The position numbers were made by a program, and so were the translations under genes. Positions 1 through 7,911 of a stretch of DNA of 34,636 nucleotides are shown one piece after another (positions within the stretch are counted from its first letter, which is position 1; each line of letters starts with the position of its first letter). This stretch comes from Streptacidiphilus carbonis (GTDB taxonomy: Bacteria; Actinomycetota; Actinomycetes; Streptomycetales; Streptomycetaceae), in NCBI RefSeq assembly GCF_000787775.1, contig NZ_BBPM01000060.1, positions 11,916-46,551 on the forward strand, written 5' to 3'. Below the pieces are notes generated by a model. It saw only the letters and a list, made by a program, of their open reading frames with translations, made no database searches and was not told where the DNA came from.

Positions 1-259
1 GCCCCCGCCCCCCCTCCTGCCGGCCCCGCCGCAGCAGCTCGGCCGGTGGCGTGCCGTCGAGTCCGAGCAGTCCGTGCACGCCCTCAGCAGGTGCGTTGCG
101 CGGCGAACCGCCGTCGATCACCACCACCGTCCGCCGGGACCGCGCGAGCATCAACGCGCCGTTCAGCCCGGCAGCGCCGCCGCCGATCACCACGGCGTCG
201 ACGGTGCCGCCGGGCAGTTCGTCGTAGTCGGTGCCATGCACATCCGTTGTCGCAGCCAT
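1..259 (-). CDS. NAD(P)/FAD-dependent oxidoreductase, thioredoxin-reductase-like (5' part, runs off left edge)
   Basis: The reading frame starts with ATG at 259 on the minus strand and is open to the window edge, so only about the first 86 residues are visible. After a short N-terminal tail, a dinucleotide-binding strand-loop-helix is clear: VVIGGGAAGLNGALMLARS around residues 24-42, followed about 10 residues later by VIDGGSPRNAP, the typical FAD-binding beta2 region of small pyridine-nucleotide disulfide oxidoreductases. A GAGGAG ribosome binding site lies 9 bases before the ATG. Known members are thioredoxin reductases and FAD proteins without a redox disulfide; the CxxC and NADPH domains lie outside the window, so the exact reaction cannot be assigned. 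Confidence 0.8.
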   Translation of the reverse strand, partial: MAATTDVHGTDYDELPGGTVDAVVIGGGAAGLNGALMLARSRRTVVVIDGGSPRNAPAEGVHGLLGLDGTPPAELLRRGRQEGGRG

Positions 260-419
260 GTCGTCGCGCTCCTCTGTTCCGCTCACACGGGCCCGGCCGG
301 TCCGGGGTCCGCCCACGACCTGACGCTAGGCTCGGATTGCCCAGAGAGCATGAGGGGTTGCCTATAACGCAAGGCATCGGCGATCCAGGAAGCCCGGCAC
401 GCAACACGCAGGATCGGCG

Positions 420-1673
420 TCAGCTGACGGTCCCGCGCGGCTGTTGTCCGGACCCGGCCCGCTGGGCCGGGTCCGGCATCGTGCGCTCCAGCAGCCGCAT
501 GGAGAGGGCGGCCAGCAGGTTCACCGCGCCCAGGACGATCCACGGCACCGCTCGGCCGAGCGCGAACAGGGTCGTGAAGAAGGCGGGCCCGAGCAGGCTC
601 GCGAAGGTGAACGAGTACTGGAACACCGCGAGGTAGCGGCCGCGGGCCGGCGCCGGTGACAGCGCGGTGGCCAGCGCCATCGACACCGGGGCGTGGATGA
701 CCTCGGCGGCGACGAACAGCGCCGCACCCCCGACCAGCACCGGGACCAGCACTGCCGGGCGGCCGGGGACCAGCGTCGCGTACAGGAAGCACCAGGCCGC
801 CCACAGCCCGGCGGCGGCCATCACCACCCGTGACCGCCGGAACGGCGTGAGGCGTCCGACCACGGGTGCGGCCAGCAGCGCGACCAGCCCGGTGTTGGCC
901 ACCAGGATCGCGGGGGCCAGGAAGCGCGGACCGTGCAGGCCCGTCAGCACGAACACCGGCAGTCCCAGGGCCAGCATCATGCTGGTCATCGCGAACGCCG
1001 TGTTGACCGCCGTGAAGCCCAGGAAGGTCCGGTCCCGCAGCATGCCCCGGTACCCGGCGCCCGACTCCCCCCGTGGGTGCGCCTGCCGGGGTGCGCGCAC
1101 GAAAACAGCGATGGCGACCGCGGCGAGCAGATAGGCCGCCGCCGACCCAAGGGCGACCGCGCGGTAGCCGGCGTCGCTCCCCCGGGCGATGGCGATCCCG
1201 GCCACCACTCCGCCCGCGCTGAGCCCCGCGGTCCTGGTCGTATTGGTCCAGGCGAACCAGGTGTCCTTGCTCCTGGTCGACGGACTCGCGTCGGCGAAGT
1301 CCGCGACCGCGGTGAACACGCTCGACCAGAAGAACCGAACCCCGATCGCGACCAGGCCCGAGGTGACCAGGATGCCGACCGGTCCATGCACCAGGTCGTA
1401 ACCGACGTACCCGACGCCCTGCAGCAGCTGGGCCCCGACCACCAGCGGCAGCGCCCCGAAACGGTCCGCCAGCGCGCCCGCCCACACCGGCACCGGCAGG
1501 GTCACCGCATTGGCCACGCTGATCAGCACGCCCAGCAGGCCCAGCGACACATGCGTCAGCTGGCCGAAGAAGACCAGCGGCAGCGGCAGGAACAGCCCGT
1601 TGCCGATCGAGTCGACCACCAGCGCACCCATCAGGACGGCCCCGCCCCGACTTCCCCTCGCCGGTGTGGACAT
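420..1673 (-). CDS. MFS transporter, about 417 aa
   Basis: This is an integral membrane protein with about 12 hydrophobic segments, of the usual length for a 12-helix major facilitator. The loop after helix 2 reads GALADRFGALPLVVG, the conserved MFS G-x-x-x-D-R-x-G motif. The frame is open further upstream, but the start was put at ATG 1673 (MSTPARGSRGG) because an AGGGGGGA ribosome binding site precedes it and the upstream extension is non-conserved, proline-rich and not membrane-like. It is transcribed divergently from the small membrane gene at 1815. The closest functional guess is a drug or metabolite exporter; the substrate cannot be read from sequence. Confidence 0.85.
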   Translation of the reverse strand: MSTPARGSRGGAVLMGALVVDSIGNGLFLPLPLVFFGQLTHVSLGLLGVLISVANAVTLPVPVWAGALADRFGALPLVVGAQLLQGVGYVGYDLVHGPVGILVTSGLVAIGVRFFWSSVFTAVADFADASPSTRSKDTWFAWTNTTRTAGLSAGGVVAGIAIARGSDAGYRAVALGSAAAYLLAAVAIAVFVRAPRQAHPRGESGAGYRGMLRDRTFLGFTAVNTAFAMTSMMLALGLPVFVLTGLHGPRFLAPAILVANTGLVALLAAPVVGRLTPFRRSRVVMAAAGLWAAWCFLYATLVPGRPAVLVPVLVGGAALFVAAEVIHAPVSMALATALSPAPARGRYLAVFQYSFTFASLLGPAFFTTLFALGRAVPWIVLGAVNLLAALSMRLLERTMPDPAQRAGSGQQPRGTVS

Positions 1674-1814
1674 CGTCCCCCCTGATCGACACGGCGCGCA
1701 GAGCCTCTCCCCGACGGGGCCGGGTGTCAACCGAAATCCGGTGCCGTTCGGGCCCGCGGTGTTCGCACCGGTGGGGGCCGGGTAGGGGTCGAAGGAGAGG
1801 CCCGGGAGGTTCCC

Positions 1815-2141
1815 ATGCGACACATCGGAGGCCACTTCGCCCACGGCACCCACCTGACCAGGGGGGAGATGCGGCGGTTCGCCAACGACGGCTCGGAACC
1901 GGTCACCGCCCGCAGCGACCTGCCCGCGCGGCGGCTGCTGGCGCAGGCCTTCGGCGCCCTGTTCCTGGCCGGGACGGTGTTCTTCTGCCTGCTGGCCGCG
2001 GGCGCCAGGCCGGGCAGCAGCCCCGGGCGGCTCTTCTTCACGGTGTACGCGGTGATCTGCGCGTTCTTTGTGCTCGTCGCGGTGGTGGACCTCGCCGTGG
2101 TGCGCCGGCGCGCCGAGGAGCAGCGCCGCTGGGGCCGCTGA
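1815..2141 (+). CDS. small two-helix membrane protein, DUF6343-like
   Basis: The protein has 108 residues. A polar N-terminus ends in GSEPVTARSDLPARRLL, followed by two hydrophobic helices (about residues 43-62 and 74-95) and a basic tail (VVRRRAEEQRRWGR). The SEP-TARS-L-R pattern before the first helix and the final AVVDLAVVRRR helix resemble the small actinobacterial DUF6343 proteins. A GGGAGG ribosome binding site lies five bases before the ATG. Function is unknown. It diverges from the MFS gene with 141 bp between the starts, and it converges on the E1 beta gene, leaving only 30 bp. Confidence 0.75.
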   Translation: MRHIGGHFAHGTHLTRGEMRRFANDGSEPVTARSDLPARRLLAQAFGALFLAGTVFFCLLAAGARPGSSPGRLFFTVYAVICAFFVLVAVVDLAVVRRRAEEQRRWGR

Positions 2142-2171
2142 CCCGGGCCGCCCCTCCGAGCCCCCCGGGGC

Positions 2172-3146
2172 CTACCCCAGCGCCTTGAGCACCGTGTCCG
2201 TGATCCGGGAGACCGAGGGCCGGGCCAGGTCCTCCAGGGTGTCGGCGGACGGGAGCGGGATGTGCGGGGTGGTGATCCGGACGATCGGTCCGCGCAGCGC
2301 CGGGAAGGCCTCCTCGGCGACGATCGAGGCGATCTCCGCGCCCCAGCCGCACAGCCGGGGGTTCTCCTCCACGGTGAACAGCCGGCCGGTGCCGGCCACG
2401 GCGTCCAGCAGGGTGCGGACGTCCAGCGGGACCAGTGAGCGCAGGTCCACCACGGTGCAGCCGACTCCCTGCTCGGCCATCCGCTCGGCCGCCGTGACGG
2501 CGCGCGGGACCATCGCGCCCACCGCGACCAGGGTGGCGTCGCCGCCGGTGCGCAGCACCCGCGCCCTGCCGAGGGTGTCCAGCAGCTCACCGTCCGGGAC
2601 CTCGCCGCGGACCGGGTAGAGCGCCTTGGGTTCGAGGACCAGCACCGGGTCCGGATCGCGCACCGCGGCCGCCAGCAGTCCGATCAGGTCCGCCGGGGTG
2701 GCCGGGAGCACCACCTTCAGCCCCGGGACCGCCATCGCCCAGTTCTCCACGCTCTGCGAGTGCTGCCCGCCGAAGCGCAGCCCGCCGCCGTTGGCGGTGC
2801 GGATCACCAGCGGCAGCGACACCTGACCGTCCGTCATATAGCGGGTCTTGGCGATCTCGTTGGCGACCATGTCCCAGCAGACCGCGAGGAAGTCGCTGAA
2901 CATGATCTCCGCGATGGGCCGCAGCCCGGTCATCGCCGCGCCCATGGCCGCCCCGAGGATGGCCTGTTCGCTGATCGGGGCGTCCAGCACCCGGCGCGGC
3001 CCGAACTCCTCCAGCAGTCCGGGCGTGGTCTTGAACACCCCGCCGGCCGCGGCGACGTCCTCGCCGATCAGCACCACCCGCTCGTCGCGGCGCATCTCCT
3101 GGGCGATGCCCCGGCGGACGGCGTCACGGTAGGTCAGTTGCGCCAT
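2172..3146 (-). CDS. 2-oxoacid (pyruvate/acetoin-type) dehydrogenase E1 component, beta subunit
   Basis: The 324-residue protein has the usual length of E1 beta from pyruvate, branched-chain 2-oxoacid or acetoin dehydrogenases. The N-terminal pyrimidine-binding domain shows GEDVAAAGGVFKTT and DAPISEQAI, where Glu60 matches the residue that activates thiamine diphosphate. The C-terminal transketolase-like domain ends with the typical TVEEN segment and HIPLPSADTLED. The ATG at 3146 overlaps the end of the alpha-subunit gene by 13 bp, so the two are translationally coupled and should form the usual alpha2-beta2 heterotetramer. It is the last gene of the liv operon. No E2 or E3 gene follows. Substrate is undetermined: pyruvate, acetoin and branched 2-oxoacids are all possible. 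Confidence 0.92.
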   Translation of the reverse strand: MAQLTYRDAVRRGIAQEMRRDERVVLIGEDVAAAGGVFKTTPGLLEEFGPRRVLDAPISEQAILGAAMGAAMTGLRPIAEIMFSDFLAVCWDMVANEIAKTRYMTDGQVSLPLVIRTANGGGLRFGGQHSQSVENWAMAVPGLKVVLPATPADLIGLLAAAVRDPDPVLVLEPKALYPVRGEVPDGELLDTLGRARVLRTGGDATLVAVGAMVPRAVTAAERMAEQGVGCTVVDLRSLVPLDVRTLLDAVAGTGRLFTVEENPRLCGWGAEIASIVAEEAFPALRGPIVRITTPHIPLPSADTLEDLARPSVSRITDTVLKALG

Positions 3147-4123
3147 GAGGAGCCTCCGTCGGTCCAGACCTGGCTGAGCAGTCGTTCCGGTGCCGGCGGC
3201 GGCGCGGCCTCGGCCGCGTCGGTGGCCGCGTCGACGGCCGCCCGCACCTCGGTGTCGATGTCGTCGAGGATCTTCGCCGGGATGCCTCGGCGCAGCAACC
3301 GTTCGCGGTAGCCGGACACCGGGTCGCGGGCCAGCCACTCCTCGACCTCCCGGGCCGGACGGTACTTGCCGGGATCGGCCCTGGAGTGCCCGCCGTGACG
3401 GTACGTCAACGCCTCGACCAGGCTGGGGCCTCCGCCCGTGCGGGCCCGCTCCAGCGCGGCCCGGGCCACCCCGTACACGGCCTCGACGTCGTTGCCGTCC
3501 ACCACCAGGGGATCCAGCCCGTAGCCGGCCGCCCGGTCGGCGGCCGGGCGGGGCACGGCGGTGACCGAGGCGATCGGGGTGTACTCCATGTAGAGGTTGT
3601 TCTCGCAGACGAAGACCACCGGCAGCCGCCACACCGCGGCGAGGTTGAGCGCCTCGTGGAAGGCGCCGATGTTGGTGGCGCCGTCGCCGAAGAAGCAGAC
3701 CGCCGCCTGCCCGCTGCCCCGGTACTGCGCGCTCCAGGCCGCGCCCACCGCGATCGGCAGATGGGCGCCGACGATGGCGTAGGAGCCCATGACGCCGTGC
3801 TCGACGCTGGTGAGGTGCATGGAGCCGCCCTTGCCTCCCATCAGTCCGCTGTCCCGGCCCAGGAGTTCGGCCATCACCGCGGCCATCGGAGCGCCCCGCA
3901 CCAGGGTGTGCGCATGGCCCCGGTAGGTGGCGAAGGTGTAGTCGTCGCGGCGCATGGCGGTGCCGAAGCCGGCCGCGATCGCCTCCTGGCCGAGGGAGAG
4001 GTGGCTGGTGCCCTTCACCAGGTTCCGCAGGAAGAGGTCGTAGGCGCGCTTCTCGAAGACCCGGACTTCGACCTGGCGGCGGTAGAGCTCCAACTGGACG
4101 TCGGGACAGGGGTTGTCGTTCAC
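3134..4123 (-). CDS. 2-oxoacid (pyruvate/acetoin-type) dehydrogenase E1 component, alpha subunit
   Basis: The 329-residue protein carries the thiamine-diphosphate motif as GDG at 146-148 through ENN at 174-176. It also has the HLSLGQEAIAAG entry segment, the GGKGGSMHL segment and the YRHGGHSRADPG loop (about 241-252), which corresponds to the phosphorylation loop of E1 alpha. The start is GTG 4123, chosen because AGGAGG lies seven bases upstream. It sits 21 bp after the M24 gene and overlaps the beta gene. The length and the GGKGGSMH segment fit the acetoin/pyruvate E1 group rather than the homodimeric pyruvate E1. Established role: decarboxylation of a 2-oxoacid and transfer of the acyl unit to a lipoyl E2, which must come from elsewhere in the genome. 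Confidence 0.92.
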   Translation of the reverse strand: MNDNPCPDVQLELYRRQVEVRVFEKRAYDLFLRNLVKGTSHLSLGQEAIAAGFGTAMRRDDYTFATYRGHAHTLVRGAPMAAVMAELLGRDSGLMGGKGGSMHLTSVEHGVMGSYAIVGAHLPIAVGAAWSAQYRGSGQAAVCFFGDGATNIGAFHEALNLAAVWRLPVVFVCENNLYMEYTPIASVTAVPRPAADRAAGYGLDPLVVDGNDVEAVYGVARAALERARTGGGPSLVEALTYRHGGHSRADPGKYRPAREVEEWLARDPVSGYRERLLRRGIPAKILDDIDTEVRAAVDAATDAAEAAPPPAPERLLSQVWTDGGSSWRN

Positions 4124-4144
4124 GGAGCGCCTCCTGACGCAGGC

Positions 4145-5392
4145 TCAGTACGCATGGGTGACGAAGAGGTCCTGGGCCGGGAACCGGGTGAGCACCCGCG
4201 GTCCATCGGCGGCGACCAGGATCTCCTCCTCGATCCGGGCCGCCGAGTAGCCGTCGGCGGCGGGGCAGTAGGTCTCCAGGGCGAAGACCATCCCCTCGGT
4301 GATCTCCACCGGGTGGGTCAGCGAGTTGAGCCTGCTGATGATCGGCCGCTCGTGCAGCCCGAGACCCAGGCCGTGGCCGAACTGCAGGCCGAAGGCGGCC
4401 ATCTCGTCGGCGAAGCCGAACTCGGTGGCGGCCGGCCACACCCGGGCGATCCGGTCGGTGCCGACGCCCGGCTTCACGAGCTCGATGGCTGCGTCGATCC
4501 ACTCCCGCGCCCTGGTGTAGGCGTCGCGCTGGGCCGGCGTGGCGCTGCCGACCGCGAACGTCCGGTAGTAGCAGGTGCGGTAGCCGTTGAAGGACTGGAT
4601 GACGTCGAAGAAGGCCTGGTCGCCGGGGCGGATCAAACGGTCGGAGAAGTTGTGCGGATGCGGGTTGCAGCGTTCGCCGGACACCGCGTTGATCGCCTCC
4701 ACATCGTCCGAACCCATCTCGTAGAGCCGCTTGTTGGCGAGGGCGACGATCTCGTTCTCGCGGACGCCGGGGCGCAGCGCCTCGGCGATGTCCTGGTAGA
4801 CGCCGTCCACCATCGCCGCGGCGGTGGACAGCAGCAGGATCTCGTCCTGGGACTTGAGCTGTCTGGCGTCCAGCATCACCTGCTGGGCGTCGGCCAGCAG
4901 CACGCCCTGCGCCGCGAGTTCGAACACCAGCGGCAGTTCGGCGACGTCCACCCCGACCGGCATCCCGGCCACGCCCTCGGCCGCCAGCAGCTCGGTGATC
5001 TCATGGACGGCGGAGCGGAACAGTCCGGCGTCCGACGCGATGGCGCCGCGCAGTCCGAGCAGCCCGGCCCGGCTGTGGCCGGGGGCCAGCCAGGGCGCGT
5101 ACAGCTCGTGGTGGCGCGCGGCGGAGCCGAAGTCCCACACGTGCGGCTCACCGGTGCGGGTGAGCAGGCAGTAGCGGGTGAACTTGTCGCGGGCCCACTC
5201 GCCGATCACGGTGGAGCTGAGGTAGCGGATGTTGTTGGTGTCGAAGACCAGCAGCGCGCCCAGCTCGGACGCCTCCAGCGCGGCGCGGGCGCGGGCCAGC
5301 CGGTAGTCGCGCAGCCGGGGGAAGTCGACCCGTTCCTCGAAGTCCACCGCGGTGCGGCCCGGCGCCGGGGTGAGCCGGCTGTTCGGCGGCAT
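4145..5392 (-). CDS. M24-family (pita-bread fold) hydrolase with a substituted metal ligand
   Basis: The 415-residue protein has a creatinase-like N-terminal domain (to about residue 180) and a C-terminal M24 domain. By motif spacing the metal positions are Asp263 (FFDVIQ), Cys274 in GYRTCYYRTF where the family normally has GYxSDxTRTF, His340 (FGHGLGLGLHERP), Glu373 (ALETY) and Glu388 (ARIEEE). Four of five ligands are kept and the second Asp is Cys. M24 members include Xaa-Pro aminopeptidases, creatinase, ectoine hydrolase DoeA and the DMSP lyase DddP, so peptide cleavage should not be assumed. It starts 2 bp after the dehydrogenase stop with a GGAGGAG site and sits between that gene and E1 alpha. 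It probably acts on the imported compound. Confidence 0.88.
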   Translation of the reverse strand: MPPNSRLTPAPGRTAVDFEERVDFPRLRDYRLARARAALEASELGALLVFDTNNIRYLSSTVIGEWARDKFTRYCLLTRTGEPHVWDFGSAARHHELYAPWLAPGHSRAGLLGLRGAIASDAGLFRSAVHEITELLAAEGVAGMPVGVDVAELPLVFELAAQGVLLADAQQVMLDARQLKSQDEILLLSTAAAMVDGVYQDIAEALRPGVRENEIVALANKRLYEMGSDDVEAINAVSGERCNPHPHNFSDRLIRPGDQAFFDVIQSFNGYRTCYYRTFAVGSATPAQRDAYTRAREWIDAAIELVKPGVGTDRIARVWPAATEFGFADEMAAFGLQFGHGLGLGLHERPIISRLNSLTHPVEITEGMVFALETYCPAADGYSAARIEEEILVAADGPRVLTRFPAQDLFVTHAY

Positions 5393-5394
5393 GC

Positions 5395-6411
5395 TCAGCT
5401 CCTCCCGGTCGGGTCCGCCGCGCGCCCGAGCCCCGAGTCGACCTCGGTGCTCTCCGCGACGAGGGTGAGCGCGGCCGCCCTGGCCTGCTCCAGCAGCAGT
5501 GCGGCGAAGTCCCGTTCACCGTGGCCGGCCCCGACCGCCGCCTGCACCAACTGGTGCACGGCGGCGGCGATCGGCACCGGGACCTCGGCACCGCGCGCGG
5601 CGGCCAGGCCGAGGTCCAGGTCCTTGCGCAGCAGCGCGGTGGTGAAGGTCGGGGTGAAGTCCAGATGGACCAGCGCCGGGGCCTTGTAGCGGGTGAAGGC
5701 CGAGGCCAGCACCGAGGAGTTGAGGAACTCCAGGAAGGCCGCCCGGGGCACCCCGTGCTTCTCGGCAAGGACGGTGACCTCGGCCAGGGACTGGGCGATG
5801 ACGCCGAGCAGCATGTTGTGGCAGAGCTTGACCAGCCTGGCCTGCTCCCCGTCGCCGACATAGGTGACGGCCTCGCCGAGTACCGCCAGCAGCGGCCCGA
5901 CCTCGCGGTAGGCGTGCTCGGGACCGGAGACGGCGAACCCGGCCCGGCCGGCTGCGACGACCCCGGGGTTGCCGCTGACCGGGGCGGCCAGCAGCGCCGT
6001 CCCGGAGCGGGCCGCCACCGCCCTGACCCGGGCCGACACCTCCGCGTCCACGGTGGAGAAGTCGACCAGGACGCGGGGGGCGCCGCCCCCGCTGAACAGG
6101 CCCTGCTCGCCCACGGTGACCTCGGCGAAGTCGGCGGAACCGGCCACCACGGTGAAGACGGTCCCGCAGCCGGCCAGGTCGCCGATCCGGTCCGCGATCA
6201 CCGCGCCGCGGGCGGCCAGCGGTTCGGCCTTGGCCCGGGTCCGGTTGTGGACCAGCAGCGGGTGCCCGGCGTCGAGCAGCCGCCCGGCGAGGGCGAGGCC
6301 CATCCGGCCGGTGCCGATCCAGCCGGTGCCGGGCCGATCCGTGCCGGGCCGATCCGTGCCGGGCCGATCCGTGCCGGTCGCTCCGGTGCCGAACGGCTGG
6401 TTGGCGTTCAA
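5395..6411 (-). CDS. NAD(P)-dependent beta-hydroxyacid dehydrogenase (3-hydroxyisobutyrate dehydrogenase family)
   Basis: The 338-residue protein begins its Rossmann fold with GTGRMG at 33-38. It shows the family marks DFST (117-120), PVSGNPG (144-150, where most members read DAPVSGG) and the catalytic Lys195 and Asn199 in VKLCHNMLL. The C-terminal all-helical domain follows. Known members oxidise 3-hydroxyisobutyrate, tartronate semialdehyde and related beta-hydroxyacids, and some are imine reductases. The N-terminus before the Rossmann fold contains three TDRPG units from a 15-bp tandem repeat. The ATG at 6411 overlaps the LivF stop (ATGA, 4 bp). Operon context suggests it oxidises an intermediate of the imported substrate; the exact substrate is unknown. 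Confidence 0.87.
   Translation of the reverse strand: MNANQPFGTGATGTDRPGTDRPGTDRPGTGWIGTGRMGLALAGRLLDAGHPLLVHNRTRAKAEPLAARGAVIADRIGDLAGCGTVFTVVAGSADFAEVTVGEQGLFSGGGAPRVLVDFSTVDAEVSARVRAVAARSGTALLAAPVSGNPGVVAAGRAGFAVSGPEHAYREVGPLLAVLGEAVTYVGDGEQARLVKLCHNMLLGVIAQSLAEVTVLAEKHGVPRAAFLEFLNSSVLASAFTRYKAPALVHLDFTPTFTTALLRKDLDLGLAAARGAEVPVPIAAAVHQLVQAAVGAGHGERDFAALLLEQARAAALTLVAESTEVDSGLGRAADPTGRS
6326..6370. repeat. three perfect 15-bp tandem repeats inside the dehydrogenase gene
   Basis: The unit GTGCCGGGCCGATCC (plus strand) occurs at 6326-6340, 6341-6355 and 6356-6370, followed by a partial copy at 6371-6377. A degenerate neighbour lies at 6311-6320. Because the unit is 15 bp, each copy adds five residues (TDRPG) to the N-terminal tail without shifting frame. 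The repeats lie between the start codon and the Rossmann motif, in a region that is normally absent in the family. Confidence 0.95.
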
Positions 6412-7172
6412 CGGCTCACCTCTCTCTGCTGTGCGGGCGGGTCCCCGCCCGCACCCAGGTAGAGCCGGGCCACCCGGGGGTCGGCCAGCAGCTCGGCGCC
6501 GCTGCCGGTCAGCCGGACCCGGCCGCTCTCCAGTACGGCCCCGCGGTCGGCGGCCGCCAGCCCGGAGCGGGCGTTCTGCTCCACCAGGAGGATGGTCCGG
6601 CCGTCGGCGGCGAGCGCGGCGACGGTGTCGAAGACCGCCCTGCGGGCCCGCGGTTCCAGGCCGATGGACGGCTCGTCCAGCAGCAGCAGGACCGGTTCCA
6701 GCAGCAGCGCGCGGGCCAGCTCCACCTGCTTCTGCTCGCCGCCGGACAGCGACCCCGCGCTGGCCCGGCGCCGCCGTGCCAGCAGCGGGAACCGCTCGGC
6801 CAGCGCGTCCGCGCGCCGCCGGACCTCGCGGCGGCCGGCGCGGGTGCCGTCCAGCAGGTAACCGCCCATCAGCAGGTTGTCCCAGACCGTCATCGCCGGG
6901 AAGAGACTGCGCTCCTGCGGCACCTGGACGATGCCGCGCAGCAGCCGCTCGCGCGGCGACCGCCGGTCGAGCGGCTCACCGTGCAGCAGCACCTTTCCCC
7001 GGCCGGTCCGCAGCAGTCCGCTGACGACCCTGAGCACCGTCGACTTCCCGGCGCCGTTGGGCCCGATCAGGCACACCACCTCGCCCTGGTCCACCGTCAG
7101 GTCGACGCCGCGCAGCACCTCGCCGGCGCCGTACCCGGCGCCGACCCCCCGCAGTTCGAGCAGGACCGACAC
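6408..7172 (-). CDS. livF: branched-chain/amide-type ABC transporter ATP-binding protein LivF
   Basis: The 254-residue ATPase has Walker A GPNGAGKST (37-45), signature LSGGE (142-146), Walker B LLLLDEP (162-168) and IGLEPRARR right after it. The LivF hallmarks are the VPQERSLFPAMTVWDNL segment and the LVEQNA switch region. It should pair with LivG on the cytoplasmic face of the LivH-LivM permease. It begins 4 bp after the LivG stop and overlaps the downstream dehydrogenase by 4 bp, so all are on one transcript. LivFGH systems import branched-chain amino acids, but the same family also imports urea, amides and other small polar compounds. Confidence 0.93.
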   Translation of the reverse strand: MSVLLELRGVGAGYGAGEVLRGVDLTVDQGEVVCLIGPNGAGKSTVLRVVSGLLRTGRGKVLLHGEPLDRRSPRERLLRGIVQVPQERSLFPAMTVWDNLLMGGYLLDGTRAGRREVRRRADALAERFPLLARRRRASAGSLSGGEQKQVELARALLLEPVLLLLDEPSIGLEPRARRAVFDTVAALAADGRTILLVEQNARSGLAAADRGAVLESGRVRLTGSGAELLADPRVARLYLGAGGDPPAQQREVSR

Positions 7173-7176
7173 GGCC

Positions 7177-7911
7177 TCAGCCCCCCAGGTAGGCGTCGAG
7201 GACCAGCGGGTCCGCCTGCACGTCGCCGGGCGGCCCCTGGGCGATGACCCGGCCGCCGGCCATCACCACCACCGGGTCGCACAGCCGCATCACCAGGTTC
7301 ATGTCGTGCTCGACCACCAGGAAGGCGGTCCCCGCGGCGTGCCGGGCCCGGATGTGGCGTTCCATGGTGCGGACCATGGTCGGGTTGACCCCGGCAGTGG
7401 GCTCGTCCAGCAGCACCAGGGACGGCGAGCTCATCAGCAGCGCGGCGAACTCCAGCAGCTTGCGCTGGCCGTAGGAGAGCTCCTCGGCCGGGTCGTCGGC
7501 CAGGCCGGCCAGCGAGAACTCCGCCAGCAGCGCCTCGGCCCGGTCCCGGTCGTCGGCCCGGACCCGGGGTCCGGCCAGGGCGGCCCGGCGGCGGCCGGAG
7601 GCGATCAGCAGGTTCTCCAGCACGCTGAGGTCGGCGAAGACCCTCGGCTGCTGGAAGGTCCGGCACAGGCCGCGCCGGTACAGCCGGGCCGGGTCGGGCC
7701 GGGCGACCCTGCGGCCCTCCAGCAGGATCTGTCCGGCGTCGGCCCGGAGGTAACCGGTGACCACGTTGAACAGGGTGGTCTTGCCCGAGCCGTTGGGACC
7801 GATCAGCCCGGTGACGGTGGACCGCCGCACCGTCAGCGAGCAGTCGTCGAGGGCGGCGACCCCGCCGAAGCGCCTGGCCAGCCCGCGGACCTCCAGCAGC
7901 GGCGCGCTCAC
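7177..7911 (-). CDS. livG: branched-chain/amide-type ABC transporter ATP-binding protein LivG
   Basis: The 244-residue ATPase has Walker A GPNGSGKTT (38-46), the Q-loop segment RTFQQPRVF, signature LSYGQRK and Walker B LVLLDEPTAGVNP, ending with VVEHDMNLVM, all typical of LivG. The start is GTG 7911. It overlaps the LivM stop by 4 bp (GTGA), which fixes the start and indicates translational coupling. LivG forms the ATPase heterodimer with LivF. Confidence 0.93.
   Translation of the reverse strand: MSAPLLEVRGLARRFGGVAALDDCSLTVRRSTVTGLIGPNGSGKTTLFNVVTGYLRADAGQILLEGRRVARPDPARLYRRGLCRTFQQPRVFADLSVLENLLIASGRRRAALAGPRVRADDRDRAEALLAEFSLAGLADDPAEELSYGQRKLLEFAALLMSSPSLVLLDEPTAGVNPTMVRTMERHIRARHAAGTAFLVVEHDMNLVMRLCDPVVVMAGGRVIAQGPPGDVQADPLVLDAYLGG

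Noticed and set aside
2142-2171. Bidirectional terminator between the convergent small gene and E1 beta
   Set aside because: GC-rich but only a very short stem can be drawn and there is no T-run.
4145-5392. Direct assignment of the M24 protein as DMSP lyase DddP
   Set aside because: The spacing of ligands is similar, but the second Asp is Cys and DddP-specific substrate residues could not be verified; only family membership is supported.
3386-5689. Open frame of 767 codons on the plus strand
   Set aside because: It is antisense to E1 alpha, the M24 gene and the dehydrogenase, all with strong motifs; the translation has no recognisable domain.
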